DNA of 12,018 nt from the NCBI GenBank assembly GCA_020723225.1, contig DYJG01000030.1, positions 1-12,018 on the forward strand, given 5' to 3'. This document shows, one piece after another, positions 1 to 5,575 of this stretch. This DNA is from Desulfobacca acetoxidans (GTDB lineage: Bacteria; Desulfobacterota; Desulfobaccia; Desulfobaccales; 0-14-0-80-60-11). A model generated the notes under the pieces. That model was not told the DNA's origin, made no database searches, and saw nothing but the letters and a program-made list of their open reading frames with translations. The translations under genes and the position numbers were made by a program. The stretch's first letter is position 1. Each line of letters starts with the position of its first letter.

Positions 1-228
1 CTGCACGAAGACCCCCAAATCCCGAACTTCGGCCCCCCGGGGCGGGGGCCGGTGCTGCAGGCGGGGATGACCCTGGCCATTGAGCCCATGACCTCCAGCG
101 GCTCCTGGAAGATACGGGTTCTGTCTGACGGCTGGACCGCGGTCACCCAGGACGGCAGCCTGGCCGCCCATTTTGAGCATACGGTGGCCCTGACGGACAA
201 AGGGGTGGTGGTGCTCAGCCGTTTGTGA
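1..228 (+). CDS. map: Methionine aminopeptidase type I, C-terminal part (5' truncated by window edge)
   Basis: This is the last 75 codons of a methionine aminopeptidase, which removes the initiator Met from nascent proteins in the cytoplasm. Reading frame 1 is open from base 1 to the TGA at 226-228. Three family landmarks are visible: HEDPQIPNFG near the start (the metal/substrate His region, usually HE-P-VPNFG), AIEPM (metal-ligand Glu) and FEHTVALT (the second metal-ligand Glu). The end GVVVLSR is a normal C-terminus for the family. Its place directly before infA matches the spc operon end (secY-adk-map-infA) in many bacteria. The start and N-terminal half lie outside the window. An unusual inverted heptamer repeat begins at the stop codon. 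Confidence 0.95.
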   Translation: MHEDPQIPNFGPPGRGPVLQAGMTLAIEPMTSSGSWKIRVLSDGWTAVTQDGSLAAHFEHTVALTDKGVVVLSRL

Positions 229-324
229 ATCGTTTTTCGTTTTGCGTTTTACGTTTTTCGTAAAATAACTTATAGATTCGATTTTTTACCGAAAAACGCA
301 AAACGAAAAACGAAAAACGATAAG
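229..324. repeat. Inverted arrays of heptamers forming a long hairpin between map and infA
   Basis: The left arm is five heptamers in phase from 231 (CGTTTTT, CGTTTTG, CGTTTTA, CGTTTTT, CGTAAAA). The right arm is five in the opposite sense from 290 (CGAAAAA, CGCAAAA, CGAAAAA, CGAAAAA, CGATAAG). Pairing 229-260 with 290-321 gives 30 matches in 32 positions; a one-base bulge at 289 then allows five more pairs (261-265 with 284-287/288). The loop is about 18 nt. The array begins at the last base of the map stop codon. A related single arm lies at 3762-3796. The stem lacks the GC core and T-run of a usual intrinsic terminator, so its role (mRNA processing, partial termination, or none) is unknown. 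Confidence 0.85.
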
Positions 325-334
325 AGCGGGTTGC

Positions 335-363
335 TTGCTTCGCGGCGGTTATTAATTTAAAAT
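335..363 (+). promoter_or_regulatory. Possible internal promoter upstream of infA
   Basis: TTGCTT at 335-340 and TAAAAT at 358-363 are separated by 17 bp, so a start would fall about 25 bp before the infA ATG. The -10 matches the sigma-70 consensus at 5 of 6 positions but the -35 at only 3 of 6. The region 321-395 is AT-rich compared with its flanks. It would let infA and the genes after it be transcribed independently of map, downstream of the hairpin. This is only a weak consensus match. Confidence 0.3.
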
Positions 364-395
364 AAACGATTGAAATAACTATAAAGACGCGATAG

Positions 396-614
396 ATGCC
401 CAAAGAAGACGCCATCGAAGTGGAAGGAGTGGTGATCGAGCCGCTCCCCAATGCCATGTTCCGGGTGGAACTGGCCAACGGACATCGGGTGCTGGCGCAT
501 ATTTCCGGAAAGATGCGCATGCATTATATCAAGATCCTCCCCGGCGACAAGGTGATCGTGGAACTGTCGCCTTATGATTTAAGCCGGGGGCGGATCGTCT
601 ATCGAGTCAGATAG
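396..614 (+). CDS. infA: Translation initiation factor IF-1
   Basis: The product is 72 residues, the usual size for IF-1, a single S1/OB-fold domain that binds the 30S A site during initiation. Family landmarks are the N-terminal MPKEDAIEVEGVV, the core ANGHRVLAHISGKMRMHYIKI and the end SPYDLSRGRIVYRVR. The ATG at 396 has only a weak Shine-Dalgarno (AAAG at 383-386), so expression may depend on the AT-rich leader. It lies between map (167 bp upstream, with the heptamer hairpin between) and rpmJ (9 bp downstream), as in the spc/alpha operons of many bacteria. Confidence 0.98.
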   Translation: MPKEDAIEVEGVVIEPLPNAMFRVELANGHRVLAHISGKMRMHYIKILPGDKVIVELSPYDLSRGRIVYRVR

Positions 615-623
615 GATCGGACC

Positions 624-737
624 ATGAAAGTAAGGCCTTCGGTAAAACGGATATGCGCCAAATGCAAGATCATCCGCCGCAAAAGAGTGGTGCGGGTGAT
701 CTGCGAGAATCCCAAACATAAGCAGCGTCAGGGCTAA
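624..737 (+). CDS. rpmJ: 50S ribosomal protein L36 (bL36, zinc-ribbon form)
   Basis: A 37-residue protein starts at ATG 624 and stops at TAA 735-737. It begins MKVRPSVKRICAKC and ends NPKHKQRQG. The zinc ligands of the C+ form are all present: Cys11, Cys14, Cys27 and His32. L36 binds 23S rRNA near the factor-binding side of the large subunit. It sits 9 bp after infA and 14 bp before rpsM, the expected place. The presence of the four ligands means this is the zinc-dependent paralogue rather than the zinc-free form induced under zinc limitation in some bacteria. Confidence 0.96.
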   Translation: MKVRPSVKRICAKCKIIRRKRVVRVICENPKHKQRQG

Positions 738-751
738 AGGGAGGTAGGGAG

Positions 752-1126
752 TTGGCCAGAATCGCGGGCATCGATTTGCCCCGTAATAAAAGGATCGAGA
801 TCGCGCTCACTTATATTTTCGGGATCGGGCGCACCACCGCCACCCGGGTCCTGAAGGAAGCGGGCGTGGACGGCGGCGTGAAGACCGGGGATTTGAACGA
901 CGGCGAGATCACCCGCATCCGCCAGGTGATTGATTCCACCCTGAAGGTGGAAGGCGACCTGCGGCGGGAAGTCTCCATGAATATCAAGCGCCTCATGGAC
1001 CTGGGGTGTTACCGGGGCCTTCGGCACCGGCGCAGCCTGCCGGTGAGGGGCCAGCGCACCCATACCAACGCCCGCACCCGGAAAGGCCCGCGGCGCAGTG
1101 TGGTGGGTAAAAGGAAGAAGGCTTAA
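752..1126 (+). CDS. rpsM: 30S ribosomal protein S13 (uS13), TTG start
   Basis: The product is 124 residues, normal for S13, which sits in the 30S head and contacts tRNA and the large subunit. Recognisable segments are ARIAGIDLPRNKRIEIALTY, the helix-hairpin-helix-like IFGIGRTTATRVLKEAG, GCYRGLRHRRSLPVRGQRT and the basic tail ARTRKGPRRSVVGKRKKA. The start is TTG at 752-754, chosen because it gives the conserved N-terminus MARIAGID and follows the Shine-Dalgarno AGGGAGGTAGGGAG (738-751). No ATG lies nearby in frame. rpsK follows 9 bp later. Confidence 0.97.
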   Translation: MARIAGIDLPRNKRIEIALTYIFGIGRTTATRVLKEAGVDGGVKTGDLNDGEITRIRQVIDSTLKVEGDLRREVSMNIKRLMDLGCYRGLRHRRSLPVRGQRTHTNARTRKGPRRSVVGKRKKA

Positions 1127-1135
1127 GGAGGAGTG

Positions 1136-1528
1136 ATGGCCCGAGCACCGTCACGCGCCAAAAAGAAAAAGGAACGGAAGAATATTCCCGTGGGCGTGGC
1201 CCATATCAAGGCCACTTTCAACAACACCCTGGTAACCATTACCGATCCCGGGGGCAACGTGATATCCTGGTCCTCCGCGGGGGTGCAGGGCTTTAAGGGG
1301 TCCCGGAAGGGCACTCCCTTCGCGGCTCAGCTGGCGGCCCAGGACGCGGCCAAAAAGGCCGTGGAGAACGGCATGCGCACCGTGGACGTCTTCGTAAAGG
1401 GACCCGGCGCCGGCCGGGAGGCCGCGCTTCGGGCGCTCCAGGCCGCGGGCCTGAGCGTCAATCTGATCCGGGACGTCAGCCCTATTCCCCATAATGGTTG
1501 CCGCCCGCCGAAACGGCGCCGGGTGTAA
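1136..1528 (+). CDS. rpsK: 30S ribosomal protein S11 (uS11)
   Basis: The product is 130 residues, a platform protein of the 30S subunit that pairs with S18 near the mRNA exit. Family landmarks are GVAHIKATFNNTLVTITD, VISWSSAGVQGFKGSRKGTP, VFVKGPGAGREAALRAL and the end SPIPHNGCRPPKRRRV. An in-frame GTG lies just upstream at 1133, but ATG 1136 is preferred because AAGGAGG at 1125-1131 then sits at normal spacing and the protein begins MARAPSRAKKKK. The Shine-Dalgarno overlaps the stop of rpsM, consistent with translational linkage. rpsD follows after 19 bp. Confidence 0.97.
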   Translation: MARAPSRAKKKKERKNIPVGVAHIKATFNNTLVTITDPGGNVISWSSAGVQGFKGSRKGTPFAAQLAAQDAAKKAVENGMRTVDVFVKGPGAGREAALRALQAAGLSVNLIRDVSPIPHNGCRPPKRRRV

Positions 1529-1547
1529 CGCTTAAAGGAGAAGGAAA

Positions 1548-2174
1548 TTGGCCAGATATCTGGGACCAAGCTGCCGGCTGTGCCGCCGGGAAGGTTTACA
1601 GCTCTACCTCAAGGGAGACCGCTGTTATACGGACAAATGCGCCATCGAGCGGCGCCATTACCCGCCTGGGCAGCACGGCCAGCGCCGGGGGAAGTTGTCC
1701 GATTACGGCATGCAGCTCCGGGAAAAGCAAAAGGTTAAACGTATTTACGGCGTGTTGGAAAAACAGTTCAGAGGTTATTTTGAGAAGGCCGAAAGGCAGA
1801 AAGGGGTTACCGGCACCAACCTACTAGTGCTGTTGGAGCGGCGTCTGGACAATGCCGTTTACCGCCTGGGTTTTGCCAATTCCCGGGCTCAGGCCCGGTT
1901 GATGGTGCGCCACGGCCTGGTGACGGTAAACGGCGGCAAGGTGAGTATTCCCTCTTACCTGGTGAAGAAAGGGGATGTCATCCAGGTGGCCGAGAAGAGC
2001 CGTAAAAAGCCCTTGATTCTGGACGCCCTGGAAGCCGTGGCCCGCCGCGGCCTTCCCGCCTGGATGGACCTCACCAAGGAAGAGGCCCTGGGCAGGGTCA
2101 TCATGCTGCCCACCCGGGAGGACATCACCATGCCCATCCAAGAACATCTCATCGTGGAACTTTATTCCAAGTAG
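1548..2174 (+). CDS. rpsD: 30S ribosomal protein S4 (uS4), zinc-binding form, TTG start
   Basis: The product is 208 residues, normal for S4, a primary 16S rRNA-binding protein that nucleates 30S assembly and in several bacteria represses its own operon. It begins MARYLGPSCRLC. Cys9, Cys12, Cys26 and Cys31 are present, which marks the zinc-binding C+ form. The S4 RNA-binding domain runs from about residue 95 (RRLDNAVYRLGFANSRAQAR, then LMVRHGLVTVNG). The TTG at 1548 is chosen for the conserved N-terminus and for AAAGGAGAAGG at 1534-1544. A 124-bp gap to rpoA follows, longer than the other gaps in the operon. Confidence 0.97.
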   Translation: MARYLGPSCRLCRREGLQLYLKGDRCYTDKCAIERRHYPPGQHGQRRGKLSDYGMQLREKQKVKRIYGVLEKQFRGYFEKAERQKGVTGTNLLVLLERRLDNAVYRLGFANSRAQARLMVRHGLVTVNGGKVSIPSYLVKKGDVIQVAEKSRKKPLILDALEAVARRGLPAWMDLTKEEALGRVIMLPTREDITMPIQEHLIVELYSK

Positions 2175-2298
2175 AATCATGATCCTTGGGCCCGGCAGCC
2201 CTTATGAGGGCTGATGCTATGCCGGAGAGTGACGCCGTTTCGGGAGGCCATCGGCCACCGGCCAGCAAAATTTATTCAGTATTATTTTCTGAGGAGCC
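2175..2298 (+). promoter_or_regulatory. Structured rpsD-rpoA gap with hairpin at 2196-2213
   Basis: Within an operon whose other gaps are 9-19 bp, this gap is 124 bp. It holds a perfect 7-bp stem CAGCCCT (2196-2202) and AGGGCTG (2207-2213) with the loop TATG. Further on is a G+C-rich part with GGCC repeated three times (2247-2261) and a possible long-range pairing GCCGG (2222-2226) with CCGGC (2258-2262). The 3' part (2264-2290) is AT-rich. It could set the ratio of RNA polymerase alpha to ribosomal proteins, act as an S4 target, or be a processing site. None of these is shown by the sequence alone; no T-run follows the stem. Confidence 0.4.
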
Positions 2299-3315
2299 AT
2301 GATCCACAAGAATTGGGCCGAGATTATTAAGCCCAAAAGGCTGGAAGTGGATGCGGAAACCCATGACCGGTTTTATGGGAAATTTTCCTGCGAGCCCCTG
2401 GAAAGGGGCTTTGGCACCACCCTGGGGAACGCCCTGCGGCGAGTCCTGCTTTCCTCCTTGCGGGGTGCGGCCATCACCGCGGTGCGCATCAAGGACGTTT
2501 ATCACGAATTTTCCGCGCTCCCGGGGGTTTTGGAGGATGTGACCGAAATCCTTCTGAACCTGAAGCAGGTGCGTTTGAAAATGCTCAGCGACGGCGCCAA
2601 GACCCTGCGTCTGGAAGCCCGGGGCAAAGGGGAAATAAAGGCCGGAGACATCATTACCGACGGTTCCGTGGAGATTCTCAACCCCGATCATCATATCGCC
2701 AACCTCTCCGCGGACGGGGAACTGTTACTGGAGATGACGGCCAAGACCGGCAAGGGTTACGTGCCCGGGGAGGCCCATAAGGAAGAGGACCAGCCGGTGG
2801 GTTACATCCCCCTGGACGCCAGCTTTTCCCCCATCCGCAAGGTGAATTACGTGGTGACCCAGGCCCGGGTGGGACAGCGGACGGACTATGACAAGCTGAC
2901 CCTGGAGGTCTGGACCGACGGCAGCCTGACCCCGGAGAACGCGGTGGCATACGGGGCCAAGATCCTGAAGGAACAGCTGAACCTGTTCATCAATTTCGAA
3001 GAGGAAGCGGAAGGGGTGGAGGAAAGGCCCCTGGAAGAGGTCCCCGCTCTCAATGAGAACCTCTACCGCAGCGTCAACGAACTGGAGCTGTCCGTGCGCG
3101 CGGCCAACTGCCTCCGGAACGCCAACATCCGCTTCATCGGGGAATTGGTCCAGAAGACCGAGCAGGAGATGCTGAAGACCAAAAATTTTGGACGCAAGTC
3201 CTTAAACGAAATCAAAGAAATCCTCACGGAGATGGGGTTGCACTTAGGGATGAAGCTGGAAAGCTTTATACCCCCGGAACAAGTGGCCGAGAGGAAAGAA
3301 GAGGTTCTGTCATGA
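2299..3315 (+). CDS. rpoA: DNA-directed RNA polymerase subunit alpha
   Basis: The product is 338 residues, a normal length. The N-terminal domain (about 1-235) carries the dimer and beta/beta' contact segments, including EPLERGFGTTLGNALRRVLL and SLRGAAITAVRIKDVYHEF. An acidic linker (EEEAEGVEERPLEE) leads to the C-terminal domain, where VRAANCLRNANI (Arg267, equivalent to the UP-element-binding Arg265 of E. coli) and LKTKNFGRKSLNEIKE form the DNA and activator-binding surface. ATG 2299 follows GAGGAG at 2291-2296 with short spacing. The stop overlaps the rplQ start (ATGA), which couples their translation. Confidence 0.98.
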   Translation: MIHKNWAEIIKPKRLEVDAETHDRFYGKFSCEPLERGFGTTLGNALRRVLLSSLRGAAITAVRIKDVYHEFSALPGVLEDVTEILLNLKQVRLKMLSDGAKTLRLEARGKGEIKAGDIITDGSVEILNPDHHIANLSADGELLLEMTAKTGKGYVPGEAHKEEDQPVGYIPLDASFSPIRKVNYVVTQARVGQRTDYDKLTLEVWTDGSLTPENAVAYGAKILKEQLNLFINFEEEAEGVEERPLEEVPALNENLYRSVNELELSVRAANCLRNANIRFIGELVQKTEQEMLKTKNFGRKSLNEIKEILTEMGLHLGMKLESFIPPEQVAERKEEVLS

Positions 3316-3713
3316 GGCATTTAAAGGCCGGGCGCCGTCTGTCCCGGACCACCGAACATCGTCTGGCTATGATGCGCAACCTGGTGACGTCGCTGTTGGA
3401 GCACGAACGGGTGGAAACCACCCGGGCCAAGGCCAAGGAAGTGCGCCAGTGGGCGGAGCAGATCATCACCCTGGCCAAACGCGGGGACCTGCACGCCCGG
3501 CGGCAATCCCTGGCCCTGGTGCGGTCGAAAAAAGTGGTGGCCAAGCTCTTCGGGGAACTCAGGGAACGCTACCTGGAGCGCCCCGGCGGCTACACCCGCA
3601 TCATCCCCCTGGGCCTGCGCCTGGGGGACGGCGCTCCTCTGTCCATCATCGAGATGGTGGGCCGTCCGGAGAAGCTGCCTAAAACCCAGAAAAAGAAGGC
3701 CGCGGCCGGCTAA
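3312..3713 (+). CDS. rplQ: 50S ribosomal protein L17 (bL17)
   Basis: The product is 133 residues, normal for L17, a large-subunit protein near the exit tunnel. It begins MRHLKAGRRLSRTTEHR and has the conserved MMRNLVTSLLEHERVETTRA; the middle GGYTRIIPLGLRLGDGAPLS and the end KTQKKKAAAG are also typical. The start ATG overlaps the rpoA TGA by four bases, the usual arrangement in the alpha operon. It is the last gene of the operon here: two stops follow (TAA 3711, then TAG 3715) and a GC-rich hairpin begins 10 bp later. Confidence 0.97.
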   Translation: MRHLKAGRRLSRTTEHRLAMMRNLVTSLLEHERVETTRAKAKEVRQWAEQIITLAKRGDLHARRQSLALVRSKKVVAKLFGELRERYLERPGGYTRIIPLGLRLGDGAPLSIIEMVGRPEKLPKTQKKKAAAG

Positions 3714-3722
3714 CTAGACCTA

Positions 3723-3768
3723 CCGGGTGCCGGGCCGTAACCCGGCCCCGGCGGAAAATACCGTTTTT
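3723..3768 (+). terminator. Probable terminator of the alpha operon
   Basis: CCGGG (3723-3727) and GCCGGG (3729-3734) pair with CCCGGC (3741-3746) and CCCGG (3747-3751), giving an 11-bp nearly continuous GC stem with one bulged T and the loop CCGTAA. The T-run (CCGTTTTT, 3761-3768) is not directly adjacent: a short CGG...CCG pairing (3752-3754 with 3761-3763) lies between, so a two-part structure is possible. The T-run is also the start of a heptamer repeat. Its position 10 bp after rplQ supports the call; the offset T-run weakens it. Confidence 0.55.
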
Positions 3769-3796
3769 CGTTTTGGGTTTTTCGTTTTTCGTTGAA
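3762..3796. repeat. Single-arm heptamer array related to the map-infA repeat
   Basis: Five in-phase heptamers are seen: CGTTTTT, CGTTTTG, GGTTTTT, CGTTTTT and CGTTGAA. The units are the same as in the left arm at 231-265. No opposite arm is visible within the next few hundred bases, so this is half of the arrangement seen near base 229, or a degenerate copy. It directly follows the operon-end hairpin. Confidence 0.8.
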
Positions 3797-3825
3797 GAAA
3801 CTGGATTATCAATAAGTTATTTATG

Positions 3826-3845
3826 GGGCACAGCTTGCTGTGCCC
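3826..3845. repeat. Palindrome, REP-like or terminator-like
   Basis: GGGCACAGC (3826-3834) and GCTGTGCCC (3837-3845) are a perfect inverted repeat with a two-base centre; as a hairpin, eight pairs close a CTTG loop. It is followed by TTGCCCTTTTC, a poor T-run. From general knowledge, palindromes of the type GGGGCAC-GC-GTGCCCC are dispersed in many environmental bacterial genomes, so a mobile REP-like element is as likely as a second terminator for the ribosomal operon. Confidence 0.6.
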
Positions 3846-4039
3846 TTGCCCTTTTCACCCCATCTTGCCATCTTCCCGGAGAGAACCGGCCCCGGTAATC
3901 CGGCCAGTCAGCCGGGAAAGCCTCTGGAGCGGCTCGGGGCCAGCCGCGGCCTCGTTAATTTTCGCACATAAAAAGGTTTGATAACCTGTTGAATATATTA
4001 AACAGATAAAAACCTATACTAAATTTCGTAAAAAAATAA
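3846..4039. other. Non-coding stretch: GC-rich hairpin part, then AT-rich part
   Basis: No convincing reading frame is present. Bases 3875-3955 are GC-rich with several possible pairings, the clearest being GCGGCT (3929-3934) with AGCCGC (3942-3947). Bases 3955-4039 turn sharply AT-rich and include a small dyad AGGTT-TGAT-AACCT (3974-3987) that resembles the dyads at 4083 and 4107. I could not match the GC-rich part to any riboswitch consensus that I know. Confidence 0.4.
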
Positions 4040-4065
4040 TTGACAAGCGTTTAAGATTCTATTAA
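4040..4065 (+). promoter_or_regulatory. Candidate promoter of the NlpC/P60 gene
   Basis: A perfect TTGACA lies at 4040-4045 in AT-rich DNA. The best -10 candidate is TATTAA at 4060-4065 with a short 14-bp spacer; other choices (TTAAGG at 4062, TAAGGT at 4063) have better spacing but worse sequence. Transcription from here would give a leader of about 180 nt before the ATG at 4255. The poor -10 suggests that an activator may be needed; the dyads at 4083-4122 lie just downstream. Confidence 0.4.
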
Positions 4066-4082
4066 GGTGCATGAAACTCAAA

Positions 4083-4122
4083 TAGGTATTTTTACCTAAT
4101 CCGGCATAGGCACTTCTACCTA
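4083..4122. promoter_or_regulatory. Pair of similar dyads, possible operator
   Basis: TAGGTA-TTTT-TACCTA (4083-4098) is a perfect 6-bp dyad and TAGGCA-CTTC-TACCTA (4107-4122) repeats it with one change. Their centres are 24 bp apart. A weaker relative, AGGTT-TGAT-AACCT, lies at 3974-3987. The repeated shape, with conserved arms and a free 4-base centre, is typical of a dimeric regulator site, although each could also form a small RNA hairpin in the leader. The regulator is unknown. Confidence 0.45.
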
Positions 4123-4254
4123 AATCTTCGGTAAAGCAAGCTAAACGGAGTCAGGCGGGCTCTTTGATCAGGTCAGGAGCATTGCCGGGCGGGGGACTGG
4201 AGCAAGGAAGTATAGTTCCCTTCAGGATTGTCCCATAACCAAAGGAGGTTCTGA
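4123..4254 (+). other. 5' leader of the NlpC/P60 gene, identity not resolved
   Basis: About 130 nt separate the dyads from the ATG. Visible pairings include GCTC (4159-4162) with GAGC (4177-4180), enclosed by AGTC (4149-4152) with GACT (4195-4198), and AAGGAA (4204-4209) with TTCCCTT (4216-4222). A strong AAAGGAGG (4241-4248) precedes the ATG. Genes for NlpC/P60 hydrolases are known to be controlled by c-di-AMP or c-di-GMP riboswitches in several phyla, but I cannot fit either consensus here with confidence. Confidence 0.3.
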
Positions 4255-5127
4255 ATGGCGAATCGTATAATCTTAGGCGCGGCGTTAACCCTGGCCTTGT
4301 TGTTTTCACCCGGGCTGGCCCAGACAGCTCCCACTAAAAGCGTCAAAAAGAAAAACTCTCCTTCCAAAACGGAAAAGGCACAAACCAAAAAAAGCAGCAG
4401 CAGCAAGAAAAAGAAAACCGCCTTCCATGGCGGCGATTCAAGCAGCAAGGCTCGGAATTACAGTGAGCGGGTGCAGGGCGAAATGGCCGGCATCGGCGGC
4501 GAGACCGGTGCCTCCAAAAACCCAGCCTCCAGTGTCTCAGCCTCAGGTGTCCCGGAAACCCCGCCGTTGATGAAAGTAATCCCCCAGCGGGACGGCCGTT
4601 TTCTCCTGGAACCCCTGTCACCCAAGAAATCCAAGAGCCCCATTTCCCGGAACTCCTCGCCTCAGCCCACGGTGCAGGAGGCTGCCTCTACGGAACGGAA
4701 TTACAATCGGTTTGAACCCTGGAATTTTTCCGATCTGATACTGACCCAGGCCGGCCATTACCGGGATGCCCCTTATAGCCGGGGAGGATCTCTGGCCACC
4801 GGCTCGTCCACGGATTGTTCCGGTTTTGTGCAGTTTATCTATAAGGGTTTTAAGATTGATCTCCCCCGCTCCAGCGCCGAACAGGCCCAGGTGGGGAAGG
4901 TCGTGACCCAAAACATGGATTTTTCCAAGCTGCTACCCGGAGATCTGCTCTTCTTCCGCCGGGGAGGCCGCCACATCGGCCACGCCGGCATCTATCTGGG
5001 TGAAGGGAAGATGATCCACGCTTCCAACCGCCGTTACGGGGTGACCATCACCGACCTGCGCCAACCCTACTATGAAGGAACCTTTGTGGTGGCCAAGCGG
5101 GTCTTTGAGGTGAAGTACCAGCAGTAG
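4255..5127 (+). CDS. Secreted NlpC/P60 peptidoglycan hydrolase
   Basis: The product is 290 residues. It has a signal peptide (hydrophobic ILGAALTLALLF, likely cut after Ala22 in SPGLA-Q), then a Lys/Ser-rich basic stretch to about residue 58, a Ser/Pro-rich spacer to about residue 150, and a C-terminal NlpC/P60 domain. The catalytic set is visible: Cys188 in STDCSGFV, His243 in IGHAGIYLG and His255 in MIHAS; PGDLLFF is a further family motif. Such enzymes are cysteine peptidases that cut peptide stems of peptidoglycan, usually the D-gamma-Glu to meso-diaminopimelate bond. The basic region may bind the anionic wall or outer membrane surface. No lipobox is present. Start chosen from AAAGGAGG at 4241-4248. 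It appears to be monocistronic. Confidence 0.9.
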   Translation: MANRIILGAALTLALLFSPGLAQTAPTKSVKKKNSPSKTEKAQTKKSSSSKKKKTAFHGGDSSSKARNYSERVQGEMAGIGGETGASKNPASSVSASGVPETPPLMKVIPQRDGRFLLEPLSPKKSKSPISRNSSPQPTVQEAASTERNYNRFEPWNFSDLILTQAGHYRDAPYSRGGSLATGSSTDCSGFVQFIYKGFKIDLPRSSAEQAQVGKVVTQNMDFSKLLPGDLLFFRRGGRHIGHAGIYLGEGKMIHASNRRYGVTITDLRQPYYEGTFVVAKRVFEVKYQQ

Positions 5128-5330
5128 CCCCAGGGTTCCATTTACGAATTGCGCGTTGTCCTGCCATCCCTTCGGGCGTAAAAGGTAACGTGAAAGTGCG
5201 CCTTTGCCCGGCCTCCCGGCTTGTCGTCTCGATCGGAAAGATTCGTTTCCCTGTCCCATCCCGGACTGCTTTGCCTCCTTCTCCATTCATTATTTTCCCC
5301 CCAATTGCCGATCCTTCTATCAACTCGTAA
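5128..5330. other. Non-coding stretch with no clear feature
   Basis: Together with the repeat at 5331-5395 and the region up to 5575, about 450 bases separate the hydrolase from the amidoligase gene. I see no credible gene, terminator or promoter in 5128-5330. The reading frame open across 5221-5430 has no family resemblance and runs through repeat DNA. Confidence 0.5.
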
Positions 5331-5395
5331 TCTTTGCGTCCTCTACGTCTCTGCGGTGATTCATGATTTTCTCAGAGAAGCAGCGGACGCGGAGA
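5331..5395. repeat. Imperfect inverted repeat of CTCTGCG-type octamers
   Basis: The left arm (5331-5353) is built from units like CTTTGCGT, CTCTACGT and CTCTGCGG. The right arm (5373-5395) is its reverse complement at 18 of 23 positions, with a 19-base centre. A second copy of the same family is at 11970-12018. From general knowledge, runs of this kind (CTCTGCGTCTCTGCGG) occur as dispersed intergenic DNA in many environmental bacteria. Because the right arm lies in the open frame upstream of the amidoligase, it argues for a downstream start for that gene. Confidence 0.7.
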
Positions 5396-5575
5396 TTACC
5401 GATGATCAATTACCTCCGGCGCTTAATTAAAACCAGGGGCGCGAGGTTCCGGAAAGCAGGATTATTCTTGCCTATTTCCGGAAAATTCAGTATTTTTATG
5501 GAAGAAATTGCTGCTAAACATAGGTCGAAGGTAAGGCTGAAACAGGTGGCCGGCAGGGGGCAGGGGGAGAGGAAG

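Noticed and set aside
229..324. CRISPR array
   Set aside because: Units are seven bases without unique spacers and the two arms are inverted, so this is a tandem and inverted repeat, not a CRISPR.
734..1063. Minus-strand open frames over rpsM, rpsK, rpsD and rpoA
   Set aside because: They are shadows of GC-rich ribosomal genes with certain family identity on the plus strand.
2179..2330. Two tiny frames in the rpsD-rpoA gap (11 codons from 2179 and 38 codons from 2214, overlapping as TGATG)
   Set aside because: Neither has a Shine-Dalgarno or protein-like composition, and the second runs into rpoA.
3878..3955. A c-di-GMP-I riboswitch, suggested by GGTAATCC, a short stem and then AAAGCC
   Set aside because: The GAAA tetraloop and the ACGCAAAGCC core are missing and the order of paired parts does not fit; kept only as a region to test with Infernal.
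5363..5575. N-terminal extension of the amidoligase frame (start at 5363, 5402 or 5501)
   Set aside because: The extension crosses the right arm of the inverted repeat at 5331-5395, has no family motif, and lacks a good Shine-Dalgarno; ATG 5576 has one.
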